Source: WHSW01 sp963759295 (GTDB lineage Bacteria > Actinomycetota > Thermoleophilia > Solirubrobacterales > 70-9). Taken from it: a stretch of 64,000 bases of DNA. A program made the position numbers and the translations under genes. A model generated the notes under the pieces. It did no database searches. It was not told the DNA's origin and was given only the letters and a program-made list of their open reading frames with translations. How positions within the stretch are numbered: position 1 is the first letter of the stretch; each line of letters begins with the position of its first letter. Shown here one piece after another: positions 25,864 to 34,071 of the stretch. The stretch lies in contig CAVWYT010000011.1 in assembly GCA_963759295.1 (NCBI GenBank), positions 62,001 through 126,000 of the forward strand, read 5' to 3'.

Positions 25864-26842
25864 TCAGCGCCCGCTTGGCGCCGGGGATGTGTTTTCAACC
25901 GGCGGCCGGTTCGGCTCCTCCTCCTTCGCCTGGCTGACGAAGGGCGCGAACTCGCCGGGCGGCGTCGCGTGGTCGGCCGCGTGGCCCGTGCGCTCGAGCT
26001 CGGCGGCGAACTGGGCTCCGAAGACGATCGCCAGGTTGGTCAGCCACAGCCACAGCAGCAGGACGATGCCGCCGGCCAGGCTTCCATAGGTGCTCGAGTA
26101 CGACCCGAAGTTGGCCACGTAGAGGCTGAACCCGGCCGAGGCGAGCACCCAGAGCACGGTCGCGAGCAGGCTGCCGGGAAGGATCCAGCGCAGGCCCGCA
26201 TGGCGCGCGTTGGGCGAGAACCGGTACAGGAGACCGATCACCGCGACGACGATCGCGAACAGCAGCGGCCATTTCGCGATCGACCAGGTCGTAACCGCGG
26301 CGCTCCCGAGGCCGAGCTCGTCCCCGATCGCTTCGGCGAGCGGCCCGGTGAGCACCAGCGCGACCAGGACCAACGCCACGATCGCGGTCATCACCAGAGT
26401 CATCAGCAGCTGCAAGGGGCGTCAGCTTGTAGAACGGACGGTCCTCGTCGACCTCGTAGATCTCGTTCGCCGAGCGCATGAAGGCGCCGATGTAGCCCGA
26501 GGAGGACCAGAGGGCGGCGGCGACGCCGAGCACGAGCGCGACACCCGCGGTGCCCGACTGATCGACGATGTTGCGCACCGGCGAGCGCAGCGTGTCGACT
26601 GCCGACGAGGAGCCGAGATCGTCGGCGATCCGCAGCAGGCCCTCGACGGAGCTCTCGGTGCCGAAGACGCCGAGCAGCGATACGAGGACGATCAGGCCGG
26701 GAAAGAGCGACAGAACCGAGTAGTAGGTGAGCGTGGCCGCGTTGTCGATCAGGCTCTTGGCCCGAAACGCGATCACGGCGTCGCGAAGCGCCTGCCGCCA
26801 GGCGCGCACCGTGAGATCGGTTGGGCCCGAGACCGCCTCCAC
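25864..26842 (-). CDS. YihY/virulence-factor-BrkB family membrane protein (one frame break)
   Basis: About 326 codons. Segment one (GTG 26842 to about 26412) contains IDNAATLTYYSVLSLFPGLIVL and the WSSSGYIGAFMRSANEIYEV motif of the UPF0761/YihY family. Segment two (frame shifted) contains the remaining helices, including SPNARHAGLRWILPGSLLATVLWVLASAGFSLYV and YGSLAGGIVLLLWLWLTNLAIVFGAQFAAEL. Removing one base in CCCCTTGCAG (about 26411-26416) restores YKLTPLQLLMTLVM. Six membrane helices are expected. The function of the family is unknown; it is not RNase BN despite old names. Confidence 0.82.
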
Positions 26843-26993
26843 GGTCGAGTCATACCCGGAGCCCGCAATCCCTATCCCTCGGCGAGGGCTTCGGCGCGAC
26901 GCTCGGGTCGTTGGTGAAGGTCGCAGACACCGGCAGGGCCGAGACGACGTCCAGCTATCGGTTCATGTGCACCCATATCGAGCGGCGTGGGGA

Positions 26994-27066
26994 TGGCGAG
27001 GGCCGGAATCGAACCGGCGACACCACGATTTTCAGTCGTGTGCTCTACCAACTGAGCTACCTCGCC
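26994..27066 (-). tRNA. tRNA-Phe (GAA)
   Basis: 73-nt cloverleaf on the minus strand: acceptor GGCGAGG/CCTCGCC, D-arm GCTC...GAGC, anticodon stem ACGAC/GTCGT-type with loop CTGAAAA (anticodon GAA), and T-arm with GGTTCGATTCC. The discriminator is A; CCA is not encoded. Confidence 0.97.
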
Positions 27067-27085
27067 GCGGCGGTCAAGGCTAGCG

Positions 27086-27765
27086 TCAGATGGCCCAACG
27101 GCGGACTTCGCCAAGGGGTTGCGCGTCGGCCGCGACGGCGGCCACGATCCCGGGACCAACCTCGATCTCCTCGACCCAGAGTCGGTCGCGCTCGGCGGCC
27201 GTGGGCGGATCGGCGAGGCCGGTGCCAAGGCACTTCACCCGCGCCTCGTGGCGAACCCACAGGCGCAGGAACTCGCGCCGCAACGCCGGTTGCTTTAGCT
27301 CGGCGAGGCGCGCGATCTCGTCGCGTTCGAATGCCCGTCTGGCGATCGCAAGCTCGCGGATCGGCCGGTTCCGGCCTCGATGTCGATCCCGAGCTCGCGG
27401 TCGCGCGAGAGCGCGTAGACGGCGACCCCGGCCGAGCGGGAGAGGCTGAAACGAAGCGCCGCGGAGTCGTCGCCGGCGAGCGCCGGCTTGCCGCGTGCGG
27501 AGGTGTCGAATCGGACCGCGCCCGGAGCGAGGTCGAGGTAGCGCCCGAGCAGTGAGCGAAGCAGGCCGCGGGCGCAGCTCCAGCGCCGGGCGGCGCGCTC
27601 GTCGACCAGGCGAGCGGCGCGCTCGCGCTCCTCGGCCGAGAGCACGCCCGCGATCACCTCGTCCGTCCGGTCCAGGTCCGCCGCGCAGACGTCGATGACG
27701 CCGCCCGGCAGCTCGGGCCTCTCCGGAATCCGCGGCCATCGGGCCAGCCCGAGTCCGAGCGTCAT
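27086..27765 (-). CDS. Sfp-type 4'-phosphopantetheinyl transferase (one frame break)
   Basis: About 226 codons. The first frame gives RRWSCARGLLRSLLGRYL, RGKPALAGDDSAALRFSLSRS and the Mg-binding GIDIEAG. After a break in GGCCGGAACCGGCC (about 27368-27381), the second frame gives IRELAIARRAFERDEIA and LRLWVRHEARVKCLGTGLA, the WxxKEAxxK-type motif. Together these are the three Sfp signature blocks. The enzyme transfers phosphopantetheine from CoA to carrier proteins. The length is one base short. ATG 27765 overlaps the SLOG gene's stop (ATGA), so it is translated from the same message. Confidence 0.82.
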
Positions 27766-28238
27766 CGTTCGCGCAGCGCGAGCGCGACCGCGTCTCGCGG
27801 ATCAGCCGCGAGCTCGATGCCGACGTCGCCGCCGAACGTGTCCGGCGGCTCGATCTCCCAGCTCGCGAGCGCGATCACGGGGCGGTCGAGCTGGCGCGCG
27901 TGGGCGATCTCGGACAGCGTGCCCCAGCCGCCGCCCACGGCGATCACTGCCTCCGCCGACGCGACCACACCGAGGTTGCGCGCGATCCCCGTCGCGGTCG
28001 CCACGACGTGGGTGCAATCAGGGCTTGCATCCAGGGGATCGGCCGACGGAACGATCCCGATCACATCGCCGCCGGCGGCGGCGGCGCCGCCTGCCGCCGC
28101 CCCCATCACCCCACCCAGGCCACCGCAGACGACGACCGCTCCGGCCTCGGCGATCCGCCTACCGACCTGGCGGGCGAGCGCCGCTAAGCCCTCGTCCCGC
28201 GCGCCACTGCCGACGACGGCAATCTGGCGCGCCCTCAT
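27762..28238 (-). CDS. TIGR00725-type SLOG (LOG-like) family protein
   Basis: 158 residues, a single Rossmann-like SLOG domain: IAVVGSGARDEGLAALARQVG, VVVCGGLGGVMGAAAGGA and the nucleotide-pocket motif GGGWGTLSEI. The family is related to LOG cytokinin-activating phosphoribohydrolases and DprA, and is predicted to bind nucleotide ligands; this short form has no established activity. It is coupled at both ends by ATGA overlaps: with the RTX-like gene upstream and with the PPTase downstream. Confidence 0.78.
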   Translation of the reverse strand: MRARQIAVVGSGARDEGLAALARQVGRRIAEAGAVVVCGGLGGVMGAAAGGAAAAGGDVIGIVPSADPLDASPDCTHVVATATGIARNLGVVASAEAVIAVGGGWGTLSEIAHARQLDRPVIALASWEIEPPDTFGGDVGIELAADPRDAVALALRER

Positions 28239-28866
28239 CGACCGCGGTTTACGGCCTCGCAGCCCCTGAGCCGGTCGGCCGGATCGACGAAGGCGACGTC
28301 CCTGCCCGCGCCGCAGTTGACGGCGTCCGCGTTGTTGCCGCCGTCGCGGACCCTGATCGTGTCGTCGCCCCGTCCGGCGAGCACCTCGTCGGAGCTGCTG
28401 CCGCCGACGAACAGATCGGCGCCCTCATAGCCCTTGAGCGTGTCGTGCGAAGGGCCACCCCGCAGCTCGTCGACCCCGGCATGCCCGTCGAGGTCATCGA
28501 CCGTGCCACCGCCGTTGAGCTTCGCGTCGAGCTTCTTCGGGAGCGTCTGGACGCCGATCGTGTCACCTCCGCCGAGGCCGCTGAGCACGACCACCCTCCA
28601 CGCGCCGGCGGGCGGCGCGGGGCAGGTGTCCTCGCGGGTGTAGCCGTCGTCCTCGGAGGCGCCGCGCGCGGTGACGATGATCGCGCCCCCGGAACCGGCG
28701 CGGGCGCTGATCGTGTCGCGAAGGGTGTCGACGCTCTCGAACTTCACCGTTCTCGAGGCCTGATCGCAGATCGTCGGCTCGGGTACGTCGGCGAGCAAGC
28801 GGGCGCCCCCAGCGCCGCCGCGATCAATGCCGCCGCCGCGATCCCCCCGAGCGCCTTCCGCGCCAT
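28235..28866 (-). CDS. secreted RTX-like calcium-binding repeat protein (frame break after signal peptide)
   Basis: About 210 codons. ATG 28866 starts a signal-peptide-like segment (MARKALGGIAAAALIAAALG). The mature part, in the next frame, is LLADVPEPTICDQ... with Gly/Asp-rich RTX-type repeats near residues 115-170 (HAGVDELRGGPSHDTLKGYEGADLF, VLAGRGDDTIRV). Adding one G to the GGGGG run at about 28805-28810 joins the two frames cleanly. TACGTT lies 6 bases before ATG 28866, supporting that start. RTX repeats bind calcium outside the cell. It overlaps the SLOG gene (ATGA), an unexpected pairing of a secreted and cytosolic protein. Confidence 0.68.
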
Positions 28867-28872
28867 GGCGGC

Positions 28873-28878
28873 AACGTA
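28873..28878 (-). promoter_or_regulatory. TACGTT, probable leaderless -10 element
   Basis: On the minus strand TACGTT is 6 bases before ATG 28866, the start of the signal peptide of the RTX-like protein. Confidence 0.4.
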
Positions 28879-28897
28879 ACCGGGTTCACGGCCGTGG

Positions 28898-31245
28898 TCA
28901 ACGCGCCACCGGGCGGCGCTCGGCGGCGATCAGGTTGATGATCGAGTCCATCAACCCCAGCGCCCCGGACTTGTGCAGCGGCTCGTTGAGGTTCCCGCAC
29001 TTCGGGCTCTGCACGCAAGACGGGCAGCCGTCGGCGCACGGACACTCGCCGATCAACCGGGCCGCGTCGGCGACCAGGCGCTCGAACTCGTCGTAGCCGC
29101 GCCTCGAGATCCCGACGCCGCCCGGGTGCCCGTCGTAGATGAAGATCGTCGGCAGGCCCGTCTGGAAGTGGATGTTGGTCGAGAGGCCGCCGATGTCCCA
29201 GCGGTCGCACATGGCGAGCAGGGGAAGAACCGCGATCTGGCTGTGCTCGGTGGCGTGCAGCGCTCCGAGCAGCACGTCGGGCGCGATCGCGGCGGGTCCC
29301 GCGATCGGGTCGTCGAGCACGTACCAGAGAGCCTGGGTCGGGAAGTTTTGCTCCGGCAGATCGAGCGCGACGAGGTCGATCACCGAGTGGTCGGCGAGGC
29401 TCTTTCGCTGGTAGGCGATCACCTGCTCGGTCACCGACACCTCGCCGAAGTGAAGCTCGACCGGGCCATCGCAGCTCCGACCGCGCGCTGCTCGGTCTCG
29501 GCCTCGACGTAGACGAGCGTCTCCTTCTTCGGCTGCGTGTACCAGTCGCCCTCGAATGCGTCGACGATCGCCCGGCGGCCGTCGACATCGAGCTCGGCGA
29601 CCTCGTAGGAACGACCGAGGTGGAGGTAGACAGCCCCCGGATGAACGGTCGAGAAGGCGCGCTCGGCCTCGACCTGGCCGAGCATCTCGCCCGACGCGCG
29701 CTCGACCACCGCGACCGAGTCCAGCGACGCCGACCGCAGTGAGATCTCGCCTGCGGGGAATCCGGGGCCTCGGGGCAGAAAGCGCCCGTCGCGACCGCGC
29801 CGCAGCTGGCCCGCACCGACCAGCGACTCGGCGCGCTCGCGCCAGCGCTCGCCGAGGATCTGATCGTCGTGGGCGCCGGGCTGATCGCCGCTCCCCCCGA
29901 GCGGCGCCTCGTAGGCGGCGGCGAGCAGGTGCGCGGTCTGGATCCGCTCGTTCTCGTGGTCGAGGATCGCGGCCTCGACCGGGCGGGCGAGGAACTCGTC
30001 CGGATGACGGCAGAAGAACTGATCGAGCGCGTCCTCGCCGGCAACGTAGACGGCGATGCCCTCAGAGCGCCGTCCGGCGCGCCCCCACATCTGGCGCAGA
30101 CTCGCGACCGTGCCCGGAAAGGTGACGCAGATCGCCGCGTCGAGCTCGCCGATGTCGATCCCGAGCTCGAGCGCATCGGTGGCGACCACCGCGAGCAGCT
30201 CGCCGCGACTCAGCCGCGCCTCGATCTCGCGCCTCTGCGGCGGCGTGTAACCGGCTCGGTAGGGCGCGATCCGCGCCGCGAGTCCAGGCTCCCCGAGCTC
30301 CTCCAGGCGCATTCGGGTGAACCGCTGGATCAGCTCGATCCCGCGTCGGCTGCGCAAGAAGCAGATCGTCCGCGATCCGTGGACGACCAGGTCGGAGAGC
30401 AGCTCCGCGGTCTCGGAGAGCACCGAGCGCCGGCGCATCGTCTTCGGGTCGATCACCGGCGGGTTCCAGATCGCGATCCGGCGCTTCGCCCGGGGCGCGC
30501 CGTCGGAGTCGATCAAAGCGAACTCGGTCCCGGTCAGGGCGCCGGCGAGATCGACCGGATTGGCGATCGTCGCCGAGGCGAGGATGAACCGCGGCTCCGA
30601 GCCGTAGAGCCGCGCCACTCGACGCAGACGCCTGAGCACGTTGGCGACGTGCGAGCCGAAGACCCCGCGGTATGTGTGCGCCTCGTCGACCACTACCCAG
30701 TCGAGATTGGCGAGGAAGTCGCCCCATCCCTTGTGGTGCGAGAGGACCGCCATGTTGAGCATGTCCGGGTTGGTGAGGATCAGGTTCGAGCGGCGACGGA
30801 TCGCTGGGCGGTCGTCGCGCGGGGTGTCGCCGTCGTAGATCGCGTGCCGGAGCTCGCGCAGGCCGAGCTCGGAGAGCTTGCGCGCCTGGTCCTGAGCGAG
30901 CGCCTTGGTCGGGTAGACATACAGCGCGCGAGTCTTCGGGTCTCGGGCGATCGCGTCGAGCACCGGCAGGTTGAACGACAGCGACTTGCCCGCCGCCGTC
31001 CCCGCGGTGATCACCAGGTCCGAGTTGCGCGCGCTCTCGTGCGCCTCGGCCTGGTGCGAGTACAGCCGCGCGATCCCGGTGCGCTCGAGCGCCGCGGCGA
31101 CGCGGGGCGAGAGCTCTGGCGGGAACGGCACCGTGCGAGCCGCGTGCGGATCGATGATGCTGGTCGTCACCAGGCGATCCTCCGTCTCACCCGCCTCGAG
31201 CAAACGCTCCCAGGCAAGCGGCGGCGCGTCCGCGAGGCCGGTCAT
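28898..31245 (-). CDS. MrfA/YprA-like DEAD/DEAH helicase with C-terminal DUF1998 (one frame break)
   Basis: About 782 codons. The helicase core contains LYSHQAEAHESARNSDLVITAGTAAGKS (P-loop about residue 75), the DEAH box and the RecA2 motif VVATDALELGIDIGELD with GRAGRR. The C-terminus, in a second frame from about 29460, is DUF1998 with a four-cysteine cluster (CPCADGCPSCVQSPKCGN). That order matches MrfA, the mitomycin-repair helicase of Bacillus, and Hrq1-like proteins that remove crosslinks. One base is missing near GGCCCGG at about 29460-29470; bridging gives ARxVELHFGEVSVTEQV. It overlaps folP by ATGA. Confidence 0.85.
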
Positions 31246-32087
31246 CGGGCCGGGCGCGCGATCGCGGCGGCGGTGCGCATCGCGTCGAGCGCGCTGACGT
31301 CGTGGAGCCGAAGCACGTCGGCTCCGGCCGGGACCGCGAGCGCGATCGCGGCGAGCGTCGCCGCCTCGCGCGCCTCCGCCGATGCACGTCCCTCCCAGGA
31401 GCCGGCCAGGATCGCGCCGAGGAAATCCTTGCGCGAGAGGGCGAGGAACAGTGGCCGGCCGAGCGGGCGCAGCTCCCCGAGCCGGCGAATGATCTCGATG
31501 TCGTGCTCGGTGGTCAGGTCGAAGTCGAGGCCCGGGTCGAGGGCGATCTGCTCGGGGTCGCAGCCGAGCTCGACCGCGCGCTCGAGGCGCTCGGCGAACC
31601 AGTCCTTGAGGTGCGCGACGACGTCGTCGTAGGCGGGCGTGGGCCGAGCGACCCGCGGCGGCCCCTCGATGTGCATGAGCACGTATCCGCAGCCGCGCTC
31701 GCCGACTAGCTCGAGCATCTCCGGCCGTCCGCCCCCGATGTCGTTGATCGCGGCCGCGCCGGCATCGAGCGCCGCGCCGGCGACCATGGCCGAGGATGTG
31801 TCCGCGAGCACCGGTACCCCGGATTCCACCGCGAGGCGCTGGACCGCGGGGACGAGCCGTCCCGCTTCCTCCGCGGCCGCCACCGCCGGACCGCTGCGAG
31901 CCGCGACCGCGCCGACGTCGAGCATGTCGAAGCCGGCCTCGACCAGCGCGAGCCCGTCGGCCGCCGCCGCTTCGGGGGTTTCGCTGCGCGAGCCGGAGAA
32001 GAACGAGTCCTCGGTCACGTTGACGATCCCCGCCGCGAGCGGCGGCGGGAAGTCGAGCGCGCGGTCGGCGAGCCTCCAGACGGCCAT
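31242..32087 (-). CDS. folP: dihydropteroate synthase-like protein (divergent)
   Basis: 281 residues with a TIM-barrel DHPS pattern: GIVNVTEDSF (usually NVTPDSF), DVGAVAARSG (usually DIGGESTRPG), INDIGGG, SRKDF and LRLHDVSAL. Normal DHPS condenses p-aminobenzoate with pterin pyrophosphate in folate synthesis. Several positions deviate: Pro to Glu in the first loop, the pABA-loop GGESTRPG is weakened, and IDPGIGFGK is LDPGLDFDL. It may be a DHPS variant with another substrate, or a FolP2-like paralogue. ATG 32087 follows the symmetric promoter at 32092. Confidence 0.72.
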   Translation of the reverse strand: MAVWRLADRALDFPPPLAAGIVNVTEDSFFSGSRSETPEAAAADGLALVEAGFDMLDVGAVAARSGPAVAAAEEAGRLVPAVQRLAVESGVPVLADTSSAMVAGAALDAGAAAINDIGGGRPEMLELVGERGCGYVLMHIEGPPRVARPTPAYDDVVAHLKDWFAERLERAVELGCDPEQIALDPGLDFDLTTEHDIEIIRRLGELRPLGRPLFLALSRKDFLGAILAGSWEGRASAEAREAATLAAIALAVPAGADVLRLHDVSALDAMRTAAAIARPAR

Positions 32088-32091
32088 CGCC

Positions 32092-32104
32092 GTCTAAGTT
32101 AGAC
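32092..32104. promoter_or_regulatory. symmetric bidirectional -10 element (13-bp palindrome)
   Basis: GTCTAA-G-TTAGAC is a perfect palindrome between the divergent folP and HAD genes, whose starts are only 22 bases apart. On the plus strand it gives TAAGTT 9 bases before GTG 32110; on the minus strand TAACTT 8 bases before ATG 32087. Both can be leaderless -10 elements sharing the same bases. A dimeric regulator site is the alternative reading. Confidence 0.55.
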
Positions 32105-32109
32105 CGCCC

Positions 32110-32925
32110 GTGGCCCTGCGCTGTGTATACACCGACCTCGACGGCACCCTGCTCGGGCCGCAGGGCTCGCTGTTTCGCGGTCCCGATGGCGACTTCAGCC
32201 TTCGTCAGGCCCGCGGCCTGGAGGCCTGCCACCGGGCCGGGGTCGAGGTCGTGATCATGTCCGGCCGCCGGGAGGCCCAGGTGATGGCCGATGCGCGGCT
32301 GTTGGGGCAGACCTCCTACATCTACGAGGCCGGCTGTGGCGTCGTGATCGACGGCGAGCGCACCCACCTGACCGGCGACTGGCGCGTCGGCGACGGTGCG
32401 GGGCCCGCCGAGCGGATGATCGCCGCCGGGATCCCGGACCTGCTCTTCGAGCGCTTCGGTGGCCGGCTTGAGTGGCACTCGCCCTGGCACGAGGGGCGCC
32501 AGCTGTCGCTGCTGGTGCGCGGCAAGGTCGACGTCGCCGAGGTCAACCGGGTGCTGGCCGACCACGGCCACGATGATCTCCGCTTCCTCGACAACGGCGC
32601 GATCGGGCGCCCGATGGAGGGAATCGAGGGACACACCCACGCCTACCACCTCGTCCCGGGCGGAGCGAGCAAGGGCAAGGCCGTCGCATTCCACGTCCGC
32701 GCTCGCGGCTACGACCCCGAGTCGTGCATCGCGGTCGGCGACTCGATCGAGGACCTCGAGGCCGCCCCGGCGGTCGGTCGCTTCTTCGTGGTCGCCAACG
32801 GCCACGCCAACGACGAGGCGCTGCGCGGGGCGCTGGCGCGGTTCCCGAACGCGACGGTCACCGAGGGTGCGATGGGCGACGGCTTCTACGAAGCGGTCGT
32901 CTCCACCCTGGCCGGGCACCGCTGA
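32110..32925 (+). CDS. HAD-superfamily phosphatase (Cof/sucrose-phosphatase-like)
   Basis: 271 residues. HAD motifs: CVYTDLDGTLLG (nucleophile and acid Asp, residues 5-16), VIMSGRRE (motif II), a lysine before HAYHLVPGGASKGKAV, and VGDSIEDLEAAPAVG (motif IV). A type-IIB cap lies between motifs II and III, as in Cof-type, mannosyl-phosphoglycerate and sucrose phosphatases. The substrate is unknown, probably a phosphosugar. It starts with GTG 32110 from the shared palindrome promoter. The DtxR-type regulator follows 44 bases later with its own promoter. Confidence 0.85.
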   Translation: MALRCVYTDLDGTLLGPQGSLFRGPDGDFSLRQARGLEACHRAGVEVVIMSGRREAQVMADARLLGQTSYIYEAGCGVVIDGERTHLTGDWRVGDGAGPAERMIAAGIPDLLFERFGGRLEWHSPWHEGRQLSLLVRGKVDVAEVNRVLADHGHDDLRFLDNGAIGRPMEGIEGHTHAYHLVPGGASKGKAVAFHVRARGYDPESCIAVGDSIEDLEAAPAVGRFFVVANGHANDEALRGALARFPNATVTEGAMGDGFYEAVVSTLAGHR

Positions 32926-32957
32926 CGACTCCCGTCGGCGCCACCCCACCCGGCAGC

Positions 32958-32963
32958 TAGTAT
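32958..32963 (+). promoter_or_regulatory. TAGTAT, probable leaderless -10 element
   Basis: TAGTAT is exactly 6 bases before ATG 32970 of the DtxR-family gene; this is the cleanest leaderless arrangement in the window. Confidence 0.5.
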
Positions 32964-32969
32964 CGATTC

Positions 32970-33683
32970 ATGGCCCCGGATCACGCCACGGTCGCCGAGG
33001 AGGAGTACCTCCAGATCATCTTCTGGCTCGAGGAGGCGGGGCTGGCGATCACCGGCGCCAACATCGCCCGGGCGATGCAGCTCTCGCCGCCGACCGTGCA
33101 CGAGATGATCGGCCGGCTGGAGCGCGACGGCTACGTCACCCGTGCCGAGGACAAGACGCTCTCGTTCACCACCGAGGGTCGCCAGCACGCGACCGCGATC
33201 GTCCGCCGCCATCGGCTGATCGAGCGCTTTCTCACCGACATCCTCGGAATCCCCTGGGACGAGGTCCACGAGGAGGCCGAGCGGCTCGAGCACGCGATGT
33301 CGCCGGTGCTGGAACAGCGGATGCTGGCCGCGATCGGGGACGCGAAGACCTGCCCGCACGGGCACCCGATCGTCGAGGGGGCCCGCGAGCAGGGCGTGCT
33401 GCTCGCAGACGTCGAGCCGGGCGCCAGAGTGCAGGTGCTGCGGTTCGAGAACGAGGCGGAGGAGCTCCTTCATTACCTCAAGGAAGCCGGCCTCGCCCCT
33501 GGTCTCCACGGCACCCTGGAGAGCGCCGACGCCGACGGCGTCGTCGTGGTCTCCGACGACGGCCGCCATCTGGTCTCGCGAAGCGTCGCCGAGACCGTCT
33601 CGGTGAGAGCCGACCCGGCCCCGGACCCACGGCCACCGCTTCCCGAGGCTCTGGTGCTGTCGACCGACCGTTACGGGCGCTAG
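32970..33683 (+). CDS. DtxR/IdeR/MntR-family metal-dependent regulator
   Basis: 237 residues. Winged helix at 1-65 (EEYLQIIFWLEEAG, NIARAMQLSPPTVHEMIGRLERDGYV), then the metal-binding dimer domain (RRHRLIERFLTDILGIPWDEVHEEAERLEHAMS, CPHGHPI) and a C-terminal SH3-like FeoA domain. The E/H residues and the Cys-Pro-His-Gly segment are the family's metal ligands. It represses iron or manganese uptake genes when the metal is bound. The regulated genes are not evident nearby. Leaderless start from TAGTAT at 6 bases. Confidence 0.9.
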   Translation: MAPDHATVAEEEYLQIIFWLEEAGLAITGANIARAMQLSPPTVHEMIGRLERDGYVTRAEDKTLSFTTEGRQHATAIVRRHRLIERFLTDILGIPWDEVHEEAERLEHAMSPVLEQRMLAAIGDAKTCPHGHPIVEGAREQGVLLADVEPGARVQVLRFENEAEELLHYLKEAGLAPGLHGTLESADADGVVVVSDDGRHLVSRSVAETVSVRADPAPDPRPPLPEALVLSTDRYGR

Positions 33684-33877
33684 ACGTCGCCGCAGATCTG
33701 GCGCAGGCGCCGGTAGAGCGTCTGGTCTTGCGGGCGCATCGAGTACTCGCGCCGGCGGACGTTCGCCTCGTGCTCGCGCACTGCCGCCGCGAGCGCCGAG
33801 AAGCGGCGCTCGGCGAGGTTGCGCTCGCTCACCGGATCCAGCTTTCTACTCCCCTGGATCATCCAAACCGGACTCAT
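33680..33877 (-). CDS. 65-residue protein of unknown function
   Basis: I do not recognise the family. The protein is basic and probably helical (NLAERRFSALAAAVREHEANVRRREY...RPQDQTLYRRLRQICGDV), with one cysteine near the end and no signal peptide or membrane helix. The start ATG 33877 has a strong ribosome site (GAGGAGG), unusual here and good evidence that it is translated. Its stop overlaps the stop of the convergent DtxR-like gene (CTAG). An AT-rich upstream patch with a dyad (33957-33973) may hold its promoter. Confidence 0.55.
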   Translation of the reverse strand: MSPVWMIQGSRKLDPVSERNLAERRFSALAAAVREHEANVRRREYSMRPQDQTLYRRLRQICGDV

Positions 33878-33956
33878 CGACCACCTCCTCGTCTTGCAAA
33901 TCCGAAGCGTGAGCGTTCCCGCGCCGAAGCTTGGTACCCGCTGGTAAAGATCAGCC

Positions 33957-33973
33957 TATCAATATTCTTGATA
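33957..33973. promoter_or_regulatory. AT-rich dyad in an intergenic patch
   Basis: TATCAA-TATTC-TTGATA is a perfect 6-base inverted repeat within about 50 bases that are far richer in A and T than the rest of the window, followed by AAAAA. It lies upstream of the 65-residue gene (minus) and downstream of the aminotransferase gene's end. It could be an operator, promoter or nucleoid-protein site. Confidence 0.4.
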
Positions 33974-34071
33974 AAAACGGTCGAGAATTAGGGAAAGCCT
34001 GGATTCGCCTCTGACCCACGACGCGGCCGCGGGCCGCCCACGCGACGCCGCGATCCAGGGCGTCGCCGGGG

